Assembly: GCF_029227915.1 (NCBI RefSeq)
Contig: NC_079885.1
Location: forward strand, 3,844,001-3,908,000
From: Hydractinia symbiolongicarpus
Lineage: Eukaryota; Cnidaria; Hydrozoa; Anthoathecata; Hydractiniidae
Reading direction: 5' to 3'
Length of the DNA: 64,000 nucleotides
This document shows, piece after piece, positions 22,778 to 35,800 of the stretch (positions are counted from its first letter, which is position 1; every line of letters starts with the position of its first letter). Below the pieces are notes generated by a model that saw only the letters and a list, made by a program, of their open reading frames with translations, was not told the origin of the DNA and ran no database searches. The translations under genes and the position numbers were made by a program.

Positions 22778-25700
22778 AGGATTGGTCCCACAGTAAATAA
22801 TGACTTATTTATCTAAATTTTTAAATGAAGGGCCCCAAACAGCGACCAGTGTAATCGCTGAGTTGCGGCAATCATGTCAAATTAAGAAGAATGTTATTTC
22901 TTGGGGTCCAGTTGGCTTACTTATCACATTTGTAATGTCACAGTCCAAAGTTACTTCAATTAAGTCCCACAGTCAATAGTTTCACTGTTAAAACCGATAC
23001 AGCTTAGTAATATCGGAAAAAATCACTAAATACATGTTGGTACGAATATGTGACGCATCCCTTGTAATTGAAACGGTTTGACACCGTTAGAAAGTCAATG
23101 AAATGTAGTTTTTGAAAATGTTACTATTTCTTCAGCGCGTGCTAACGGCCAGGATTGGTCCCACAGTAAAAAATGACTTATTTTATATAAATTTTTAGGT
23201 GAAGGGCTACCATAGGGCCGAGTGTAATTGCTGAATTCCAGCAATCAAGTCAAATTAAGAAGAATGTTACTCCTTGGAGTCCAATTGGCTCATTTATCAC
23301 ATTTATAAGGTCACAGTACAGAATCACATCAATTAAGTCCCACAGTCAATCGTTTCGCTGTCAAAAGCAATACAACTTAGTAATATCGGAAAAAATCACT
23401 AAGTACATGTTGGTACGAATACTTGACGCAACCGATGTAACTTAGGCGGATTGACACCGTTAGAAAGTCAATGAAATGCAGTTTTTGAAAATGTTTCTAT
23501 TTCTTCAGCGCGTGCTAACGGCTAGGATTGGTCCCACAGTACAAAATAACTTATTTATCTAAACTTTTATGTAAAGCGCTACAACAGCGCCCAGTGAAAT
23601 CGGTAAATTCCAGCCATCATGTCAAATTAAGAAGAATGTTATTTCTTGGGTCCAATTGTCTCACTTATCACATTTATAAGGTCACAGTCCAAAATCAGTT
23701 CAATTAAGTCCCACAGTCAATCGTTTCACTGTTAAAAGAGATACAACCTAGTATTACCAGAAAAATATCACTAAATACATGTTGGTACGAATATGTGACG
23801 CAACCGCTGTAACTCAAACGGACTGATGCTGTTAGAAAGTCATTGAAATGTAGTTTTTGAAACTGCCTCTATTTCTTCAACGCGCGCTACCGGCCAGGAT
23901 TGGTCCCACAGTAAAAAAAGACTTATTTATCTAAATTTTTAAATGAAGGGCCCCAAACAGCGACCAGTGTAATCGCTGAGTTCCGGGAATCATGTCAAAT
24001 TAAGAAGAATGTTATTTCTTAGGGTCCATTTGGCTCATTTATCATATTTATAAGGTCACAGTCCAGAATCACTTCAATTAAGTCCTACAGTCAATCGTTT
24101 CACTGTCAAAAGCAATACAACTTAGTAATATCGGAAAAAAATCACTAAGTACATGTTGGTACGAATACGTGACGCAACCGTTGTAACTCAAACGGACTGA
24201 TACCGTTAGAAAGTCATTGAAATGTAGTTTTTGAAAATGTTTCTATTTCTTGAGCGCGTGCTAACGGCTAGGATTGGTCCCACAGTACAAAATGACTTAT
24301 TTATCTAAACTTTTATATAAAGCGCTACAACAGCTCCCAGTGAAATCGGTAAATTCCAGCAATCATGTCAAATTAAAAAGAATGTTATTTCTTGGGTCCA
24401 ATTCTCTCACTTATCACATTTGTAAGGTCACAGTCCAAAATCAGTTCAATTAAGTCCCACAGTCAATCGTTTCACTGTTAAAAGCGATACAACCTAGTAT
24501 TACCAGAAAAATATCACTAAATACATGTTGATACGAATATGTGACGCAACCGCTGTAACTCAAACGGACTGGTACCGTTAGAAATTCATTGAAATTTAGG
24601 TCTTAAAACTGTCTCTATTTCTTTAGCTCGCGATAACGGCTAGGATTGGTCCCACAGTAAATAATGACTTATTTATCTAAATTTTTAAATGAAGGGCCCC
24701 AAACAGCGACCAGTGTAATCGCTGAGTTGCGGCAATCATGTCAAATTAAGAAGAATGTTATTTCTTGGGGTCCAGTTGGCTTACTTATCACATTTGTAAT
24801 GTCACAGTCCAAAGTTACTTCAATTAAGTCCCACAGTCAATAGTTTCACTGTTAAAACCGATACAGCTTAGTAATATCGGAAAAAATCACTAAATACATG
24901 TTGGTACGAATATGTGACGCATCCCTTGTAATTGAAACGGTTTGACACCGTTAGAAAGTCAATGAAATGTAGTTTTTGAAAATGTTACTATTTCTTCAGC
25001 GCGTGCTAACGGCCAGGATTGGTCCCACAGTAAAAAATGACTTATTTTATATAAATTTTTAGGTGAAGGGCTACCATAGGGCCGAGTGTAATTGCTGAAT
25101 TCCAGCAATCAAGTCAAATTAAGAAGAATGTTACTCCTTGGAGTCCAATTGGCTCATTTATCACATTTATAAGGTCACAGTACAGAATCACATCAATTAA
25201 GTCCCACAGTCAATCGTTTCGCTGTCAAAAGCAATACAACTTAGTAATATCGGAAAAAATCACTAAGTACATGTTGGTACGAATACTTGACGCAACCGAT
25301 GTAACTTAGGCGGATTGACACCGTTAGAAAGTCAATGAAATGCAGTTTTTGAAAATGTTTCTATTTCTTCAGCGCGTGCTAACGGCTAGGATTGGTCCCA
25401 CAGTACAAAATAACTTATTTATCTAAACTTTTATGTAAAGCGCTACAACAGCGCCCAGTGAAATCGGTAAATTCCAGCCATCATGTCAAATTAAGAAGAA
25501 TGTTATTTCTTGGGTCCAATTGTCTCACTTATCACATTTATAAGGTCACAGTCCAAAATCAGTTCAATTAAGTCCCACAGTCAATCGTTTCACTGTTAAA
25601 AGAGATACAACCTAGTATTACCAGAAAAATATCACTAAATACATGTTGGTACGAATATGTGACGCAACCGCTGTAACTCAAACGGACTGATGCTGTTAGA

Positions 25701-26363
25701 AAGTCATTGAAATGTAGTTTTTGAAACTGCCTCTATTTCTTCAACGCGCGCTACCGGCCAGGATTGGTCCCACAGTAAAAAAAGACTTATTTATCTAAAT
25801 TTTTAAATGAAGGGCCCCAAACAGCGACCAGTGTAATCGCTGAGTTCCGGGAATCATGTCAAATTAAGAAGAATGTTATTTCTTAGGGTCCATTTGGCTC
25901 ATTTATCATATTTATAAGGTCACAGTCCAGAATCACTTCAATTAAGTCCTACAGTCAATCGTTTCACTGTCAAAAGCAATACAACTTAGTAATATCGGAA
26001 AAAAATCACTAAGTACATGTTGGTACGAATACGTGACGCAACCGTTGTAACTCAAACGGACTGATACCGTTAGAAAGTCATTGAAATGTAGTTTTTGAAA
26101 ATGTTTCTATTTCTTGAGCGCGTGCTAACGGCTAGGATTGGTCCCACAGTACAAAATGACTTATTTATCTAAACTTTTATATAAAGCGCTACAACAGCTC
26201 CCAGTGAAATCGGTAAATTCCAGCAATCATGGCAAATTAAAAAGAATGTTATTTCTTGGGTCCAATTCTCTCACTTATCACATTTGTAAGGTCACAGTCC
26301 AAAATCAGTTCAATTAAGTCCCACAGTCAATCGTTTCACTGTTAAAAGCGATACAACCTAGTA
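22690..26363. repeat. Near-perfect pentamer duplication (B-C-A-B-A), 1864-bp period
   Basis: About 22690-24499 is repeated at 24554-26363, a shift of 1864 bp or five monomers. The anchors are 22778, 23151, 23524, 23896 and 24270 against 24642, 25015, 25388, 25760 and 26134. The lineage order is B-C-A-B-A in both copies. I saw only a few differences, such as GAAATATAGG against GAAATTTAGG near 22730/24594, and CATGTCAAATTAAAAAG against CATGGCAAATTAAAAAG near 24367/26231. This is among the youngest duplications in the window. Its left edge lies only about 50 bp from the junction inside the truncated monomer. Confidence 0.9.
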
Positions 26364-26699
26364 ATATCCGAATACTACCGCTAAATACATGTTGGTACGA
26401 ATATGTGACGCAACCGCTGTTACTAAAACGGACTGATACCGTTAGAAAGTCATTGAAATGTAGTTTTTGAAACTGCCTCTATTTCTTCAACGCGTTCTAC
26501 CGGCCAGGATTGGTCCCACAGTAAAAAAAGACTTATTTATCTAAATTTTTAAATGAATGGCCCCAAACAGCGACCAGTGTAATCGCTGAGTTCCGGCAAT
26601 CATGTCAAATTAAGAAGAATGTTATTTCTTAGGGTCCATTTGGCTCACTTATCACATTTATAAGGTCACAGTCCAAAGATACTTCAATTAAGTCCCAAT

Positions 26700-29600
26700 G
26701 TCAATCGTTTCACTGTTAAAAGCGATACAACTTAGTAATATCCGAAAAAAATCACTAAATACATGTTGGTACGAATATGTGACGCAACCGTTGTAACTCA
26801 AGCGGATTGATACCGTTAGAAAGTCATTAAAATGTAGTTTTTAAAACTGTCTCTACTTCTTTAGCGCGCGATAACGGCCAGGATTGGTCCCACAGTAAAA
26901 AATGACTTATTTTATATAAAGTTTTAAATGAAGTGCTACCACAACGCCCAGTGTAATCGCTGAGTTCCGGCAATCATGTCAAATTAAGAAGAATGTTATT
27001 CCTTGGAGTTCAATTGGCTCATTTATCACATTTATAAGGTCACAGTCCAGAATCACTTCAATTAAGTCCCACAGTCAATCGTTTCACTGTCAAAAGCAAT
27101 ACAACTTAGTAATATCGGAAAAAAATCACTAAGTACATGTTGGTACGAATACGTGACGCAACCGTTGTAACTCAAACGGACTGATACCGTTAGAAAGTCA
27201 TTGAAATGTAGTTTTTGAAAATGTTTCTATTTCTTCAGCGCGTGCTAACGGCTAGGATTGGTCCCACAGTACAAAATGACTTATTTATCTAAACTTTTAT
27301 ATAAAGCGCTACAAAAGCGCCCAGTGAAATCGGTAAATTCCAGCAATCATGTCAAATTAAGAAGAATGTTATTTCTTGGGTCCAATTGTCTCACTTATCA
27401 CATTTAGAAAGTCACAGTCCAAAATCAGTTAAATTAAGTCCCACAGTCAATCGTTTCACTGTTAAAAGCGATGCAACCTAGTAATATCCGAATACTACCG
27501 CTAAATACATGTTGGTACGAATATGTGACGCAACCGCTGTAACTCAAACGGACTGATACCGTTAGAAAGTCATTGAAATGTAGTTTTTGAAACTGCCCCT
27601 ATTTCTTCAAAGCGCTCTACCGGCCAGGATTGGTCCCACAGTAAAAAAAGACTTATTTATCTAAATTTTTAAATGAATGGCCCCAAACAGCGACCAGTGT
27701 AATCGCTGAGTTCCGGCAATCATGTCAAATTAAGAAGAATGTTATTTCTTAGGGTCCATTTGGCTCATTTATCACATTTATAAGGTCACAGTCAAAAGAT
27801 ACTTCAATTAAGTCCCAGAGTCAATCGTTTCACTGTTAAAAGCGATACAACCTAGTATTACCAGAAAAATATCACTAAATACATGTTGGTACGAATATGT
27901 GACGCAACCGCTGTAACTCAAACGGACTGATACCGTTAGAAAATCATTGAAATGTAGTTTTTGAAACTGCCTCTATTTCTTCAACGCGCGCTACCGGCCA
28001 GGATTGGTCCCACAGTAAAAAAAGACTTATTTATCTAAATTTTTAAATGAAGCGCTCCAAACAGCGACCAGTGTAATCGCTGAGTTCCGGCAATCATGTC
28101 AAATTAAGAAGAATGTTATTTCTTGGGTCCAATTGTCTCACTTATCACATTTAGAACGTCACAGTCCAAAATCAGTTCAATTAAGTCCCACAGTCAATCG
28201 TTTCACTGTTAAAAGCGATACAACTTAGTAATATCCGAAAAAAATCACTAAATACATGTTGGTACGAATATGTGACGCAACCGTTGTAACTCAAGCGGAT
28301 TGATACCGTTAGAAAGTCATTAAAATGTAGTTTTTAAAACTGTCTCTACTTCTTTAGCGCGCGATAACGGCCAGGATTGGTCCCACAGTAAAAAATGACT
28401 TATTTTATATAAAGTTTTAAATGAAGTGCTACCACAACGCCCAGTGTAATCGCTGAGTTCCGGCAATCATGTCAAATTAAGAAGAATGTTATTCCTTGGA
28501 GTTCAATTGGCTCATTTATCACATTTATAAGGTCACAGTCCAGAATCACTTCAATTAAGTCCCACAGTCAATCGTTTCACTGTCAAAAGCAATACAACTT
28601 AGTAATATCGGAAAAAAATCACTAAGTACATGTTGGTACGAATACGTGACGCAACCGTTGTAACTCAAACGGACTGATACCGTTAGAAAGTCATTGAAAT
28701 GTAGTTTTTGAAAATGTTTCTATTTCTTCAGCGCGTGCTAACGGCTAGGATTGGTCCCACAGTACAAAATGACTTATTTATCTAAACTTTTATATAAAGC
28801 GCTACAAAAGCGCCCAGTGAAATCGGTAAATTCCAGCAATCATGTCAAATTAAGAAGAATGTTATTTCTTGGGTCCAATTGTCTCACTTATCACATTTAG
28901 AAAGTCACAGTCCAAAATCAGTTCAATTAAGTCCCACAGTCAATCGTTTCACTGTTAAAAGCGATGCAACCTAGTAATATCCGAATACTACCGCTAAATA
29001 CATGTTGGTACGAATATGTGACGCTACCGCTGTAACTCAAACGGACTGATACCGTTAGAAAGTCATTGAAATGTAGTTTTTGAAACTGCCCCTATTTCTT
29101 CAACGCGCTCTACCGGCCAGGATTGGTCCCACAGTAAAAAAAGACTTATTTATCTAAATTTTTAAATGAATGGCCCCAAACAGCGACCAGTGTAATCGCT
29201 GAGTTCCGGCAATCATGTCAAATTAAGAAGAATGTTATTTCTTAGGGTCCATTTGGCTCATTTATCACATTTATAAGGTCACAGTCCAAAGATACTTCAA
29301 TTAAGTCCCAGAGTCAATCGTTTCACTGTTAAAAGCGATACAACTTAGTAATATCCGAAAAAAATCACTAAATACGTGTTGTTACGAATATGTGACGCAA
29401 CCGTTGTAACTCAAGCGGATTGATACCGTTAGAAAGTCATTGAAATGTAGTTTTTAAAACTGTCTCTATTTCTTTAGCGGGCGATAACGGCCAGGATTGG
29501 TCCCACAGTAAAAAATGACTTATTTTATATGAAGTTTTAAATGAAGTGCTACCACAACGCCCAGTGTAATCGCTGAGTTCCGGCAATCATGTCAAATTAA

Positions 29601-29990
29601 GAAGAATGTTATTCCTTGGAGTTCAATTGGCTCATTTATCACATTTATAAGGTCACAGTCCAGAATCACTTCAATTAAGTCCCACAGTCAATCGTTTCAC
29701 TGTCAAAAGCAATACAACTTAGTAATATCGGAAAAAAATCACTAAGTACATGTAGGTACGAATACGTGACGCAACCGTTGTAACTCAAACGGACTGATAC
29801 CGTTAGAAAGTCATTGAAATGTAGTTTTTGAAAATGTTTCTATTTCTTCAGCGCGTGCTAACGGCTAGGATTGGTCCCACAGTACAGAATGACTTATTTA
29901 TCTAAACTTTTATATAAAGCGCTACAACAGCCCCCAGTGAAATCGGTAAATTCCAGCAATCATGTCAAATTAAGAAGAATGTTATTTCTT
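26700..29990. repeat. Trimer HOR (Y-A-B), about 1120 bp, with one inserted B monomer
   Basis: The monomers at 26880 (Y), 27254 (A) and 27626 (B) are followed by an extra B at 28000. They then recur as 28373 (Y), 28747 (A) and 29119 (B), and again in part as 29493 (Y) and 29867 (A). About 26700-27840 matches 28193-29333 with a shift of 1493 bp, while the third copy matches the second at 1120 bp. Shared rare variants include TATAAAGTTTTAAATG and the ACAAAAGCGCCC form. The unequal offsets place a one-monomer gain or loss at 28000-28372. Confidence 0.87.
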
Positions 29991-32098
29991 GTTTCCCATT
30001 GTCTCACTTATCACATTTAAGGTCACAGTCCAAAATCAGTTCAAATAAGTCCCACAGTCAATCCTTTCACTGTTAAAAGCGATACAACCTAGTATTACCA
30101 GAAAAATATCACTAAATACATGTTAGTACGAATATGTGACGCAACCGCTGAAACTCAAACGGACTGATACCGTTAGAAAGTCATTGAAATGTAGTTTTTG
30201 AAACTGCCTCTATTTCTTCAACGCGCAGTAACGGCTAGGATTGGTCCCACAGTAAGAAATGACATATTTATCTAAATTTTTAAATGAAGTACTACCACAG
30301 CGCTCAGTGAAATCGGTAAATTCCAGCAATCATGTCAAAATAAGAAGAATGTTATTTCTTGGGTCCAATTGTCTCACTTATCACATTTATAAGGTCACGG
30401 TCTAAAATCAGTTCAATTAAGTCCCACAGTCAATCGTTTCACTGTTAAAAGCGATACAACCTAGTATTACCAGAAAAATATCACTAAATACATGTTGATA
30501 CGAATATGTGACGCAACCGCTGTAACTCAAACGGACTGATACCGTTAGAAGTCATTGAAATGTAGTTTTTGAAACTGCCTCTATTTCTTCAACGCGCGCT
30601 ACCGGCCAGGATTGGTCCCACAGTAAAAAAAGGCTTATTTATCAAAATTTTTAAATAAAGCGCTCCAAACAGCGACCAGTGTAATCGCTGAGTTCCGGCA
30701 ATCATGTCAAATTAAGAAGAATGTTATTTCTTGGGGTCCATTTGGCTCATTTATCACATTTATAAGATCACAGTCCAGAATCACTTCAATTAAGTCCCAC
30801 AGTCAATCGTTTCACTGTTAAAAGCGATACAACTTAGTAATATCGGAAAAAAATCACTAAGTACATGATGGTACGAATACGTGACGCAACTGTTGTAACT
30901 CAAACGGATTGAAACCGTTAGAAAGTCAATGGAATGTAGTTTTGAAAATGTTTCTATTTCTTCAACGCGCGCTAACGGCTAGGATTGGTTCCACAGTACA
31001 AAATGACTTATTTATCTAAACTTTTAAATAAAACGATACCACAGCGCCCAGCGAAATCGGTAAATTCCAGCAATCATGTCAAATTAAGAAGAATGTTATC
31101 CTTGAATCCAGTTGTCTCATTTATCACATTTATGATGTCAAAGACCAAAATCAGTTCAATTAAGTCCCACAGTCAACCCTTTCACTGTTAAAAGCGATGC
31201 AACCTAGTAGTATCCGAATACTACCGCTAAATACATGTTGGTACGAATATGTGACGCAACAGTTGTAACTAAAACGGATTTATACCGCCAGAAAGTGAAT
31301 AAAATGTAGTCTTTAAAACTGTTCCTACTTATTCAGCGCGTGCTAACGGCCAGGATTGGTCCCACAGTAAAAAATGACTTATTTTATATAAATTTTTAAG
31401 TAAAGGGCTACCATAGGGCCGAGTGTAATCGCTGAATTCCAGCAATCAAGTCAAATTAAGAAGAATGTTATTCCTTGGAGTCCAATTGGCTCATTTATCA
31501 CATTTATAGGGTCACAGTACAGAATCACATCAATTAAGTCCCACAGTCAATCGTTTCACTGTCAAAAGCAATACAACTTGGTAATATCGGAAAAAAATCA
31601 CTAAGTACATGTTGGTACGAATACGTGACGCAACCGATGTAACTTATGCGGATTGACACCGTTAGAAAGTCAATGAAATTTAGTTTTTGAAAATGTTTCT
31701 ATTTCTTCAACGCGCGCTACCGGCCAGGATTGGTCCCACAGTAAAAAAAGACTTATTTAACTAATTTTTTTAATGAAGCGCTCCAAACAGCGACCAGTGT
31801 AATCGCTGAGTTCCGGCAATCATGTCAAATTAAGAAGAATGTTATTTCTTGGGTCCAATTGTATCACTTATCACATTTAGAAAGTCACAGTCCAAAATCA
31901 GTTCAATTAAGTCCCACAGTCAATCGTTTCACTGTTAAAAGCGATGCAACCTAGTAATATCCGAATACTACCGCTAAATACATGTTGGTACGAATATGTG
32001 ACGCAGCCGCTGTAACTCAAGCGGATTGATACCGTTAGAAAGTCATTGAAATGTAGTTTTTAAAACTGTCTCTATTTCTTTAGCGCGCGATAACGGCC
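29990..32098. repeat. Mixed A/B/C satellite segment
   Basis: The anchors are 30237 (A'), 30608 (B), 30981 (A), 31352 (C) and 31726 (B). Intervals are 370-374 bp. I found no clear local HOR. Small indels distinguish several copies: TTTAAGGTCACAG near 30017 lacks a few bases, and CCGTTAGAAGTCATTG near 30542 lacks one. The segment lies between the Y-A-B trimers and the X-type doublet and holds nothing but monomers. Confidence 0.8.
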
Positions 32099-32823
32099 AG
32101 GATTGGTCCCACAGTAAAAAATGACTTAGTTTATATAAATTAGTAAATGAAGTGCTACCACAACGCCCAGTGTAATCGCTGAGTTCCGGCAATCATGTCA
32201 AATTAAGAAGAATGTTTTTCCTTGGAGTTCAATTGGCTCATTTATCACATTTATAAGGTCACAGTCCAGAATCACTTCAATTAAGACCCACAGTCAATCT
32301 TTCACTGTTGAAAGCGATACAACTTAGTAATATCGGAAAAAAATCACTATGTACATGTTGGTACGAATATGTGACGCAACCGTTGCAACTCAAACGGACT
32401 GATACCGTTAGAAAGTCATTGAAATGTAGTTTTTGAAACTGCTTCTATTTCTTTAGCGCGCGATAACGGCCAGGATTGGTCCCACAGTAAAAAATGACTT
32501 AGTTTATATAAATTAGTAAATGAAGTGCTACCACAACGCCCAGTGTAATCGCTGAGTTCCGGCAATCATGTCAAATTAAGAAGAATGTTATTCCTTGGAG
32601 TTCAATTGGCTCATTTATCACATTTATAAGGTCACAGTCCAGAATCACTTCAATTAAGACCCACAGTCAATCTTTCACTGTTGAAAGCGATACAACTTAG
32701 TAATATCGGAAAAAAATCACTATGTACATGTTGGTACGAATATGTGACGCAACCGTTGCAACTCAAACGGACTGATACCGTTAGAAAGTCATTGAAATGT
32801 AGTTTTTGAAACTGCTTCTATTT
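32050..32823. repeat. Single X-monomer doublet, 373-bp period
   Basis: The X monomers anchored at 32099 and 32472 are almost identical across about 350 bp. The one difference I noted is AATGTTTTTCC near 32210 against AATGTTATTCC near 32584. Both carry the distinctive GACTTAGTTTATATAAATTA and the shortened GTCAATCTTTCACTG (missing two bases of GTCAATCGTTTCACTG). They are the first X copies in the window and mark the start of the X-containing HOR region. Confidence 0.85.
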
Positions 32824-35800
32824 CTTCAACGCGCGCTAACGGCCAGGATTGGTCCCACAGTAAGAAATGACTTATTTATCTAAACTTTTAAATAAAGCGC
32901 TACCACAGCGCCCAGTGAAATCGGTAAATTCCAGCAATCATGTCAAATTAAGATGAATTTTATTTCTTGGGTCCAATTGTCTCACTTATCACATTTAGAA
33001 AGTCACAGTCCAAAATCAGTTCAATTAAGTCCCACAGGCAATCGTTTCACTGTTAAAAGCGATGCAACCTAGTAATATCCGAATACTACCGCTAAATACA
33101 TGTTGGTACGAATATGTGACGCAACAGTTGTAACTTAAACGGATTTATACCGCCAGAAAGTCAATAAAATGTAGTCTTTGAAACTGTTCTTATTTATTCA
33201 GCGCGTGCTAACGGCCAGGATTGGTCCCACAGTAAAAAATGACTTATTTTGTATAAATTTTTAAGTGAAGCGCTACCATAGGGCCGAGTGTAATCGCTGA
33301 ATTCCGGCAATCATGTCAAATTAAGAAGAATGTTACTCCTTGGAGTCCAATTGGTTCATTTATCACATTTAAAAGTCACAGTACAGAATCACTTCAATTA
33401 AGTCCCACAGTCAATCGTTTCACTGTTAAAAGCGATACAAACCAAGTATTATCAGAAAAATATCACCAAATACATGTTGGCACATATATGTGACGCAACC
33501 GCTGTAACTCAAACGGACTGATACCGTTAGAAAGTCATTGAAATGTAGTTTTTGAAACTGCCTCTATTTCTTCAACGCGCGCTACCGGCCAGGATTGGTC
33601 CCACAGTAAAAAAAGACTTATTTATCTAAATTTTTAAATGAAGGGCTCCAAACAGCGACCAGTGTAATCGCTGAGTTCCGGCAATCATGTCAAATTAAGA
33701 AGAATGTTATTTCTTGTGGTCCATTTGGTTCACTTATCACATTTATAAGGTCACAGTCCAAAGTTATTTCAATTAAGTCCCAGAGTCAATCGTTTCACTG
33801 TTAAAAGCGATACAACTTAGTAATATCGGAAAAAAATCACCTAATACATGTTGGTACGAATATGTGACGCAACCGTTGTAACTCAAGCGGATTGATACCG
33901 TTAGAAAGTCATTGAAATGTAGCTTTTAAAACTGTCTTTATTTCTTTAGCGCGCTATAACGGCCAGGATTGGTCCCACAGTAAAAAATGACTTATTTTAT
34001 AAAAAATTTTAAATGAAGTGCTACCACAACGCCCAGTGTAATCGCTGAGTTTCGGCAATCATGTAAAATTAAGAAGAATGTTATTTCTTAGGGTCCATTT
34101 GGCTCACTTATCACATTTATAAGGTCACAGTCCAAACTTATTTCAATTAAGTCCCAGAGTCAATCGTTTCCCTGTTAAAAGCGATACAACTTAGTAATAT
34201 CGGAAAAAAATCACCTAATACATGTTGGTACGAATATGTGACGCAACCGTTGTAACTCAAGCGGATTGATACCGTTAGAAAGTCATTGAAATGTAGTTTT
34301 TAAAACTGTCTCTATTTCTTTAGCGCGCGATAACGGCCAGGATTGGTCCCACAGTAAAAAATGACTTAGTTTATATAAATTAGTAAATGAAGTGCTACCA
34401 CAACGACCAGTGTAATCGCTGAGTTCCGGCAATCATGTCAAATTAAGAAGAATGTTATTTCTTGTGGTCCATTTGGTTCACTTATCACATTTATAAGGTC
34501 ACAGTCCAAAGTTATTTCAATTAAGTCCCAGAGTCAATCGTTTCACTGTTAAAAGCGATACAACTTAGTAATATCGGAAAAAAATCACCTAATACATGTT
34601 GGTACGAATATGTGACGCAACCGTTGTAACTCAAGCGGATTGATACCGTTAGAAAGTCATTGAAATGTAGCTTTTAAAACTGTCTTTATTTCTTTAGCGC
34701 GCTATAACGGCCAGGATTGGTCCCACAGTAAAAAATGACTTATTTTATAAAAAATTTTAAATGAAGTGCTACCACAACGCCCAGTGTAATCGCTGAGTTT
34801 CGGCAATCATGTAAAATTAAGAAGAATGTTATTTCTTAGGGTCCATTTGGCTCACTTATCACATTTATAAGGTCACAGTCCAAAGTTATTTCAATTAAGT
34901 CCCAGAGTCAATCGTTTCCCTGTTAAAAGCGATACAACTTAGTAATATCGGAAAAAAATCACCTAATACATGTTGGTACGAATATGTGACGCAACCGTTG
35001 TAACTCAAGCGGATTGATACCGTTAGAAAGTCATTGAAATGTAGTTTTTAAAACTGTCTCTATTTCTTTAGCGCGCGATAACGGCCAGGATTGGTCCCAC
35101 AGTAAAAAATGACTTAGTTTATATAAATTAGTAAATGAAGTGCTACCACAACGCCCAGTGTAATCGCTGAGTTCCGGCAATCATGTCAAATTAAGAAGAA
35201 TGTTATTCCTTGGAGTTCAATTGGCTCATTTATCACATTTATAAGGTCACAGTCCAGAATCACTTCAATTAAGACCCACAGTCAATCTTTCACTGTTAAA
35301 GGCGATACAACTTAGTAATATCGGAAAAAAATCACAATGTACATGTTGGTACGAATATGTGACGCAACCGTTGTAACTCAAACGGACTGATACCGTTAGA
35401 AAGTCATTGAAATGTAGTTTTTGAAACTGCTTCTATTTCTTCAACGCGCGCTAACGGCCAGGATTGGTCCCACAGTAAGAAATGATTTATTTATCTAAAC
35501 TTTTAAATAAAGCGCTACCACAGCGCCCAGTGAAATCGGTAAATTCCAGCAATCATGTCAAATTAAGATGAATTTTATTTCTTGTGACCAATTGTCTCAC
35601 TTATCACATTTAGAAACTCACAGTCCAAAATCAGTTCAATTAAGTCCCACAGTCAATCGTTTCACTGTTAAAAGCGATGCAACCTAGTAATATCCGAATA
35701 CTACCGCTAAATACATGTTGGTACGAATATGTGGCGCAACAGTTGTAACTCAAACGGATTTATACCGCCAGAAAGTCAATAAAATGTAGTCTTTGAAACT

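Noticed and set aside
22690-26363. Paired long terminal repeats of a retroelement
   Set aside because: The two nearly identical direct repeats are adjacent blocks of satellite monomers, with no internal coding region, primer-binding site or polypurine tract.
30985-31191. Plus-strand frames of 68-76 codons at 30985, 51897 and 55980
   Set aside because: They start at or just after the anchor motif and are chance gaps between stops. There is no codon bias, no domain and no conservation of the frame in neighbouring monomers.
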